From: Sediminibacterium sp.
GTDB lineage: Bacteria; Bacteroidota; Bacteroidia; Chitinophagales; Chitinophagaceae
DNA: 64,000 nt
Assembly (NCBI RefSeq): GCF_019264485.1
Contig: NZ_JAHVAA010000008.1
Location: 89,012 to 153,011, forward strand
Direction: 5' to 3'
Position 1 is the stretch's first letter, and each line of letters starts with the position of its first letter. This document shows, piece by piece, positions 57,795 to 64,000 of the stretch. The translations under genes were made by a program, and so were the position numbers. The notes under the pieces were generated by a model, which was not told the DNA's origin, did not search any database, and worked only from the letters and a program-made list of their open reading frames with translations.

Positions 57795-59180
57795 TTATTT
57801 TAGTTCATCGAGTACAAGAAACATTTTCTTTACGATTTCGTTGGCCGATCCATCATAATTATTCACCAGCATGGCAATGGTATAGCCAATACCTTCTTTT
57901 GATGTATGATATCCCGCAAAACCCTTTGATCCTCCGATGGTTCCACTCTTTAATTTCATTTTATTATACTCCGGAAATGCATCCAGGTAATAACTGTACC
58001 AGGAACGTTCACGTGCATATTGCAATACTTTAATCAATGCATTGGTGGTAAGCCTGTTTTGTGGGGATAATCCACTTCCATCAATCATTCTAAGTGACGC
58101 AGGATCAATTCCTTTTTCTTTCCAGAATGTTTTCATAATCTCCAGTCCGTCTTCAGTAGCACCCAATCCATTTTTATAATGTGCGATGGCTTTTACGAGA
58201 CTCTCTCCATACAGGTTTACACTTTTTTTCATAAACCAGTAATTGATGCTGTCGAGGGTTGGTGATAACTGTGTATGAAAAGGGGTAATCTTTCCTTCTT
58301 TATTTTTTATCCTTACACCGGGCTGTTTACCGTTTACCGCCAACTGGGCCGATAAACTATAAGCCAGTTGTTGCTGCGGATCGGTCATGGAACCCGAAAT
58401 GGTGAAACTTTTCTGTGCTGGCGGTATCGTTCCGCGGATATAGACCCTTTCGTTATAAGGTGCAGAAAAAATATAGGCATTGTCTCCACTTCCTTTCTTT
58501 CCTGCTTTCAGTTCATTCGTAAAAAGCAGGTTATACAATTTGGGAATGGTTTTACTGATTAACACAGGATCTCCGGTATTGGGACCTGATTTCAACACAA
58601 GGTCGTACTGGTTTTCTCTCCAGTTAATACCATAAGCACCGGCTCCATAATAATTGCCTATATCATCCCATGGCCATCCACCGGGAACAGAAGAACTCTC
58701 CCACTGCTCGCTATGCATGATGATATTTCCTGTCATGGTTTTAATACCAGCTTTCTGTATGATTTCCTTCCATTGTCTTAAAATCAGGGTATCACCGGTA
58801 GTACTGTATCGCCAGCTTCCGAGTGTAGGATCGCCAGATCCGGTAATATGCAGGTTTCCGTTTAGTTTGCCATTGGCAATCGTTCCGTCGTATCCGAGCA
58901 AGGTTGTAAATCGATGATCTTTCCCCAGCAGTTCAAAAGCGGTGGCGCTGGTCACTGTTTTCTGGCAACTGGCCGGCGCCAGACCCGTATTACCATTGTG
59001 TTCGAAAATAATGACACCCGTTTCACTGTTCACCACCGAAAAACCAAGTGTGGCGTAACGCATTTGTGGATCGTTGAGTAATAGCTGAACGGCTTTTTGC
59101 AGTTTTTCCTGCACTGTTTGGGCACCAGCCGCTGTGAGAAATAAAACTAAACTGATACAACTGTAAACAAGTCTTCTCAT
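57795..59180 (-). CDS. dacB: D-alanyl-D-alanine carboxypeptidase/endopeptidase (PBP4 family)
   Basis: APASCQKTVTSATA (SxxK), RMIDGSGLSPQNR, KSGTIGGSKGFAGY. Confidence 0.92.
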   Translation of the reverse strand: MRRLVYSCISLVLFLTAAGAQTVQEKLQKAVQLLLNDPQMRYATLGFSVVNSETGVIIFEHNGNTGLAPASCQKTVTSATAFELLGKDHRFTTLLGYDGTIANGKLNGNLHITGSGDPTLGSWRYSTTGDTLILRQWKEIIQKAGIKTMTGNIIMHSEQWESSSVPGGWPWDDIGNYYGAGAYGINWRENQYDLVLKSGPNTGDPVLISKTIPKLYNLLFTNELKAGKKGSGDNAYIFSAPYNERVYIRGTIPPAQKSFTISGSMTDPQQQLAYSLSAQLAVNGKQPGVRIKNKEGKITPFHTQLSPTLDSINYWFMKKSVNLYGESLVKAIAHYKNGLGATEDGLEIMKTFWKEKGIDPASLRMIDGSGLSPQNRLTTNALIKVLQYARERSWYSYYLDAFPEYNKMKLKSGTIGGSKGFAGYHTSKEGIGYTIAMLVNNYDGSANEIVKKMFLVLDELK

Positions 59181-59222
59181 AAATGCGTTTTACCTTGCAT
59201 TAAAATTAAGCGCCTGTAAAGT

Positions 59223-60479
59223 ATGGAAAAAGTTTTTGCTTCAATTATTACCATTGGCGATGAGTTACTGATTGGACAGGTAATAGATACCAATAGTGCC
59301 TGGATTGCACAGGAACTCAATAAACTGGGTGTACAGGTAAAAAACCGGGTGGCCGTTGGTGACCTGTGGGATGATATATGGCAGGCCCTGGATGAAGAAA
59401 GCAGGAAAGCCTCCCTCATTCTCATTACCGGCGGATTAGGTCCCACGGCAGATGATATTACCAAGCCATTGTTATGTGAGTATTTTGGCGGCAAGATGGT
59501 AGTGCATGAGGATACACTGGCACATGTTACGCTGCTGTTTGAAAAAGTATTCAAGCGACCGATGATTGAAAGAAACCGTAAACAGGCCGAAGTACCTGAT
59601 GTATGTACTGTTTTAAAAAATGAGAAGGGAACAGCACCGGGTATGTTGTTTGAAAAAAACGGGGTAATTTTTGTTTCAATGCCCGGTGTACCACATGAAA
59701 TGAAATGGCTGATGCAGCACCATGTATTACCCATGGTTGAAACCCGTTTTACCAGAGGTGTTATCCGGCATAAAACCCTGCTTACCGCAGGAATCGGAGA
59801 ATCCTTCCTTGCAGAAATGATTACAGATATTGAATCTTCGCTACCCTCACATATTAAACTGGCTTATCTGCCCAATTATGGTATGGTAAGGCTTCGGTTA
59901 ACCGCTTCAGGTGAAGATGCCACAGTACTCGAAACTGAACTGACCAGTTATTTTAATCAATTGCTGGAAAGAACAAAAGATTATTTAGTCATTGATGAAG
60001 ATTTACCCATGGAACTGGTAGTGGGTAAACTATTGAAAGAAAGAAATCAAACCCTGGCTACGGCAGAAAGTTGTACGGGTGGATATATTGCCCATATCAT
60101 TACCAAACACAGTGGCGCCTCTGCTTATTATATGGGCAGTGTAGTGAGTTATGATAACCATATCAAGGAAAAAGTGTTAGGCGTTTCATCAACCACTTTA
60201 AACACGGTTGGCGCAGTGAGTGAAGATACAGTGAAACAAATGGCAGCTTCAGTCAGGCAGTTGATGCAAACCAATTATGCCATTGCGGTAAGTGGTATTA
60301 TGGGGCCTGATGGAGGAACCCCCGGCAAACCTGTTGGTGCTGTTTGGGTGGCAGTGGCTTCTGCAGATAAAACGGTGACACAACTTTTTCATTTCCGGTT
60401 CGACCGATCGAGGAATATTGAATTAACCGCAACCAATGCATTAAACCTGCTCCGACAACTGATTTTGGGGAAATTATAG
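59223..60479 (+). CDS. cinA: competence/damage-inducible protein CinA
   Basis: ITIGDELLIGQVIDTNS, TGGLGPTADD, ATAESCTGGYIAHIIT. Confidence 0.95.
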   Translation: MEKVFASIITIGDELLIGQVIDTNSAWIAQELNKLGVQVKNRVAVGDLWDDIWQALDEESRKASLILITGGLGPTADDITKPLLCEYFGGKMVVHEDTLAHVTLLFEKVFKRPMIERNRKQAEVPDVCTVLKNEKGTAPGMLFEKNGVIFVSMPGVPHEMKWLMQHHVLPMVETRFTRGVIRHKTLLTAGIGESFLAEMITDIESSLPSHIKLAYLPNYGMVRLRLTASGEDATVLETELTSYFNQLLERTKDYLVIDEDLPMELVVGKLLKERNQTLATAESCTGGYIAHIITKHSGASAYYMGSVVSYDNHIKEKVLGVSSTTLNTVGAVSEDTVKQMAASVRQLMQTNYAIAVSGIMGPDGGTPGKPVGAVWVAVASADKTVTQLFHFRFDRSRNIELTATNALNLLRQLILGKL

Positions 60480-60816
60480 CTTTTGTTATTCCGCTCCGTT
60501 AAACACTTGCATAGGTTTATTACCTGTTTGTGTAATAGCATGTAAGTGGTATAAGAATGGTAATCCTATGTAACAGTGGGAAAGAAAAAAACAAACTTAT
60601 ACGTAGAAAAAATGGTATTCCAATGCGTTAATTACAGCACAATTTTACATCTGGAAATACTGTGCATAAACATAGGGTAGTTTTTTCCGGTTTCCCCCTC
60701 AATTTGTCTACTTTCTCACTAATATTGCCCCCGAAAACAAACGGGCGTAAGTTTCAGGAAGGGATATACGTGGGTTAAAAGGGTTATTGATCATTATTTT
60801 AAACACTACGAATTGT

Positions 60817-62289
60817 ATGGCAATTGCTGAACTGGTGATGCCCAAGCTGGGCGAGAGTATCATGGAAGCTACTATCCTTAAATGGAACAAAAAAGTAGGC
60901 GACCATGTGAAAATGGATGAGACGGTATTAGATATTGCCACAGATAAAGTTGACAGTGAAGTGCCTTCTACGGCTGAAGGTATTATAACAGAAATATTAT
61001 TCAATGTTAACGATGTGGTACCAATTGGTACTGTGATCGCCAGGATTAATACTGACACCAATAGCGCAGTTGCCGATATTGTAGCACCAATACCAACTCC
61101 TGTTCAAACAGAAGAAGTTGTTATTCCTGTAATTGAATCCAAACAGGAAATGGCTGAACCCCTGCCAGTTCCCCCACCACCAGTTGAAGTGATTGAAAAC
61201 GAAGCTCCGGAAGTACCTTTTGTACCGGCTGCAGATAATGTTACTTTATTGGATAAACCTGCTACCAATCGTTTCTATTCACCACTGGTATTGAATATTG
61301 CCAATAGCGAAGGGATCAGTTTGAGTGAACTGGAAAGAATACCCGGTACAGGCATCGATGGCAGAGTAAGTAAGAAAGATATCCTGAATTATGTAACCGA
61401 TAAAAAATCAGGGAAAGTTCCTGCAACGGCTCCAGCAACTGCCGCTGCACCGGTTCAGGCAGCACCAAGATTTGAAACTACCGTAAAAATAACTGAAACG
61501 GCTCCTCCAGTTCCCGCAGCGGTATCAAACGGTAAATTAAGTGACCCTGCTTCTGTCGTAATCAGTGGTCAGACAGAAATTATGGAGATGGACAGAATGC
61601 GTAAACTGATCGCCAAACATATGGTCGACAGTAAGCATATTAGTCCGCATGTAACGAGCTTTGCAGAGGCCGATGTTACTCATATGGTTCAATGGCGTGA
61701 GCGGGTGAAACATGAATTTGAAAAAAGAGAAGGAACCAAACTCACTTTCACACCCATGTTTGTGGAGTGTATTGCACGCGTAATCGAACGTTATCCATTA
61801 ATTAACTGTTCTGTAGAAGGCGATAAAGTAATCATCAGAAAAGATATCAATATTGGTATGGCCACGGCCCTTCCATCTGGCAATCTGATTGTTCCTGTTA
61901 TTAAAGGTGCCAATCAACTGAATATTGTTGGTTTGAGTAAAGCTGTTAACGGGCTTGCAGATGCAGCACGTAATAATCGGCTGAAACCAGATGATACCAC
62001 TGGTGGTACTTTTACTTTAACCAATGTGGGTACATTCGGCAGTCTAATGGGCACACCCATTATCTCTCAACCACAGGTAGCCATTCTCGCTGTGGGTGCC
62101 ATTAAAAAACGCCCGATGGTGATAGAAACCAATGATGGTGATACTATTGGCATCAGGCATATGATGTATCTCTCACTTAGCTACGACCACCGGATTGTGG
62201 ATGGCAGCATTGGTGCCAGCTTCCTCACAGAAATAGCCAAGGAATTTGAGAAATGGGATCCAAACCGTCAGTGGTTCCAATACCTGTAA
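60817..62289 (+). CDS. 2-oxo acid dehydrogenase E2 (dihydrolipoamide acyltransferase)
   Basis: one lipoyl domain (ETVLDIATDKVDSEV), peripheral subunit-binding domain, LSYDHRIVDGSIGA catalytic motif. Confidence 0.95.
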   Translation: MAIAELVMPKLGESIMEATILKWNKKVGDHVKMDETVLDIATDKVDSEVPSTAEGIITEILFNVNDVVPIGTVIARINTDTNSAVADIVAPIPTPVQTEEVVIPVIESKQEMAEPLPVPPPPVEVIENEAPEVPFVPAADNVTLLDKPATNRFYSPLVLNIANSEGISLSELERIPGTGIDGRVSKKDILNYVTDKKSGKVPATAPATAAAPVQAAPRFETTVKITETAPPVPAAVSNGKLSDPASVVISGQTEIMEMDRMRKLIAKHMVDSKHISPHVTSFAEADVTHMVQWRERVKHEFEKREGTKLTFTPMFVECIARVIERYPLINCSVEGDKVIIRKDINIGMATALPSGNLIVPVIKGANQLNIVGLSKAVNGLADAARNNRLKPDDTTGGTFTLTNVGTFGSLMGTPIISQPQVAILAVGAIKKRPMVIETNDGDTIGIRHMMYLSLSYDHRIVDGSIGASFLTEIAKEFEKWDPNRQWFQYL

Positions 62290-62349
62290 GCATTTGTTGT
62301 TTTTGATGAACGGTTTTGCTGTTGCCTCCCGTTGTTTACCTTAGTAGCA

Positions 62350-62700
62350 ATGAAAACAATGGCATTCATATTCATGTTCCTGACTGCATTATTTACCGTG
62401 CAGCCATTGATTATAATGAATGCACAGCATACAACCAGTTCTGAAACAGGCAATAGCTGCCAAAAAGTATGTGACAAAACAGCACCTGATCAGCAGGCAG
62501 AAAATAAAAACTGCGATACCACCACAAGATGTAATGCTTCCTCCTGTTGTTTTGTATGTCAGTATTTACCGGCAGAAGAATCGTTGTATAAAAATTTCTG
62601 GTCAACTTCCAATACAAAACTTAACCCCCATTATACCGCAAAACCTGTATCAGGTTATTCCACCGACTGCTGGCAGCCTCCTGAGTTGTTCTTCGTTTGA
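62350..62700 (+). CDS. small secreted Cys-rich protein (HYC_CC_PP-like)
   Basis: signal peptide; SCQKVCDK...CNASSCCFVCQ...CWQPPELFF. Confidence 0.6.
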   Translation: MKTMAFIFMFLTALFTVQPLIIMNAQHTTSSETGNSCQKVCDKTAPDQQAENKNCDTTTRCNASSCCFVCQYLPAEESLYKNFWSTSNTKLNPHYTAKPVSGYSTDCWQPPELFFV

Positions 62701-62741
62701 TATCGTACCACACAATTTTTAAACACATTAATTACCATCAA

Positions 62742-62924
62742 ATGAAAAAAACAATGATGGCCATGATCGCTTTTATGCTGATCAGTGGCATGGTTATGGC
62801 TTCTGATAATAAGAAAGCTGAAACAAAAAAAGCCAACAAAACAATCTGTGATAAGAAAGACTGTAAAGACAAAAAGGATTGCAAAAAAGCCTGCACTCCT
62901 CCTGCCTGCAGCAAAAAATGCTAA
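62742..62924 (+). CDS. small secreted Lys/Cys-rich protein
   Basis: 60 aa; signal peptide then ICDKKDCKDKKDCKKACTPPACSKKC; followed by an intrinsic terminator. Confidence 0.65.
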   Translation: MKKTMMAMIAFMLISGMVMASDNKKAETKKANKTICDKKDCKDKKDCKKACTPPACSKKC

Positions 62925-62945
62925 TTGTATAGCATAGGTAATATG

Positions 62946-62973
62946 GCCCGCCAGCAATGGCGGGCTTTTTTTT
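62946..62973 (+). terminator. intrinsic terminator after Lys/Cys-rich gene
   Basis: GCCCGCCA-gcaa-TGGCGGGC followed by T8. Confidence 0.88.
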
Positions 62974-62979
62974 GTTGAA

Positions 62980-63077
62980 AGTCGGCAAGTCCGAAAGACC
63001 GAAAGTAGTAGGTTTTGTATCGTGAGCCCTTTTGTTATTTATTTTACCGCACTTTCGGTCTTTCGGACTTGCTGACT
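62980..63077. repeat. family C inverted repeat
   Basis: AGTCGGCAAGTCCGAAAGACCGAAAGT / ACTTTCGGTCTTTCGGACTTGCTGACT, 26/27 paired. Confidence 0.9.
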
Positions 63078-63173
63078 CCCTGACTTCTCCCCCGATTTTC
63101 ACACCCTGTTAATAAACAAATGCACCATACAATTTCAGGTATTCGTAAATTATGATAACAAAAACGGATCAGT

Positions 63174-63893
63174 ATGAAGACCTTATCACAAACATGGTTT
63201 GCAGATGGTTATATTGATTTTGAATTGAAGAAATATACCCTGCTGGCTTATTTAAAGGAGATCAGTCATTATTTCTGCCAGAACAAATTATATCCGCAAC
63301 TGGCCGATGTTATTTTTCACTACAATAACCTCATTGCTTTTAAAGAGAACAAGCAATACTTACAGGAGCAGTTCCCGAAAAAACTCACTGGCATTCAAAT
63401 CGAAAAATTACAGCTGCTGTATGAATCAATGGTAGAAGACGATGAGTTGATGCAGGAACTGGAAGATATCATTCACTATGCATCTTCCAATATGAAACGA
63501 ACCATTACCAGCGGTACAGAGATTTATGAATTTGTTGAAAACAAACTTACCATCGAACCAATCGGCATTATACCGCTCGATCATAACGAAGGCTATTTTT
63601 TACTTTGCGAAGGTGCCTGCAGAAATACCTGGGTGTACCAGTACCGTTTGAGTATTTTCGAAAAACATGATGAGAAATACAGAAGTATTAAAACAGAGTT
63701 TGTAGACGTATGGCAGAGAAATATCGTAAACTCATACCAGAACATCAAAGCCGAACTAATCCGTAACCGATCAGACTTACCCAACCCCGCTGTGTATTCC
63801 GTTGAAACCGAACTCAGCATACCACTCGAAGAAACCCTTCTCCCCATCGCCAAAAGAAGCCTGGTGAGATATATTACAACGATGATGACTTAG
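63174..63893 (+). CDS. hypothetical protein
   Basis: 239 aa ORF, no recognised family. Confidence 0.7.
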   Translation: MKTLSQTWFADGYIDFELKKYTLLAYLKEISHYFCQNKLYPQLADVIFHYNNLIAFKENKQYLQEQFPKKLTGIQIEKLQLLYESMVEDDELMQELEDIIHYASSNMKRTITSGTEIYEFVENKLTIEPIGIIPLDHNEGYFLLCEGACRNTWVYQYRLSIFEKHDEKYRSIKTEFVDVWQRNIVNSYQNIKAELIRNRSDLPNPAVYSVETELSIPLEETLLPIAKRSLVRYITTMMT

Positions 63894-63897
63894 GAGG

Positions 63898-64000
63898 AAG
63901 ATGGAGGATGGCAGATGTAGGATGGCAGATGTAGGATGGCAGATGTGGGATGTGGGATGTCGGATGTCGGATGTCGGATGTCGGATGTCGTATGTCGTAT
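63898..64000. repeat. short tandem repeat tract (GGATGGCAGATGTA / GGATGTC)
   Basis: ggatggcagatgta units then ggatgtc units to window end. Confidence 0.92.

Noticed and set aside
60480-60816. Possible ncRNA or long 5'UTR upstream of the E2 gene
   Set aside because: 337-nt gap without a clear stable structure, terminator or repeat; insufficient evidence to call.

Overview
Chromosomal window from a Bacteroidota genome, most likely Chitinophagaceae-like (inferred from protein content and recurrent TAnnTTTG -7 boxes; lineage not verified). About 59 protein genes, nearly all core or common accessory functions: rpsO-pnp-prmA, rnz, lolA, ftsK, aroK, kynU/kynA, pyrF, pruA, pdhA, ribH, cobB, ychF, a TPR/beta-barrel/HU-like operon, dacB, cinA, a 2-oxoacid dehydrogenase E2. 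I saw no rRNA, tRNA, CRISPR array, prophage, IS transposase or recognisable defence island. The most unusual content is intergenic: a dense set of long inverted repeats in several sequence families whose arms are built from short repeated words. The main examples are a dispersed hairpin family with a conserved, orientable loop (7 full copies between 15.4 and 48.4 kb), a MITE-like tandem pair with 29-bp terminal inverted repeats (7.9-8.2 kb), zero-spacer perfect palindromes of 58 bp (17434-17491) and 40 bp (49557-49596), and a ~170-bp inverted repeat at 6.57-6.74 kb. A perfect 13-bp hairpin inside the 5' end of ribH and a pair of small secreted Cys-rich proteins at 62.3-62.9 kb are also worth a second look. 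All calls are from reading the sequence and supplied ORFs; no database search was run.
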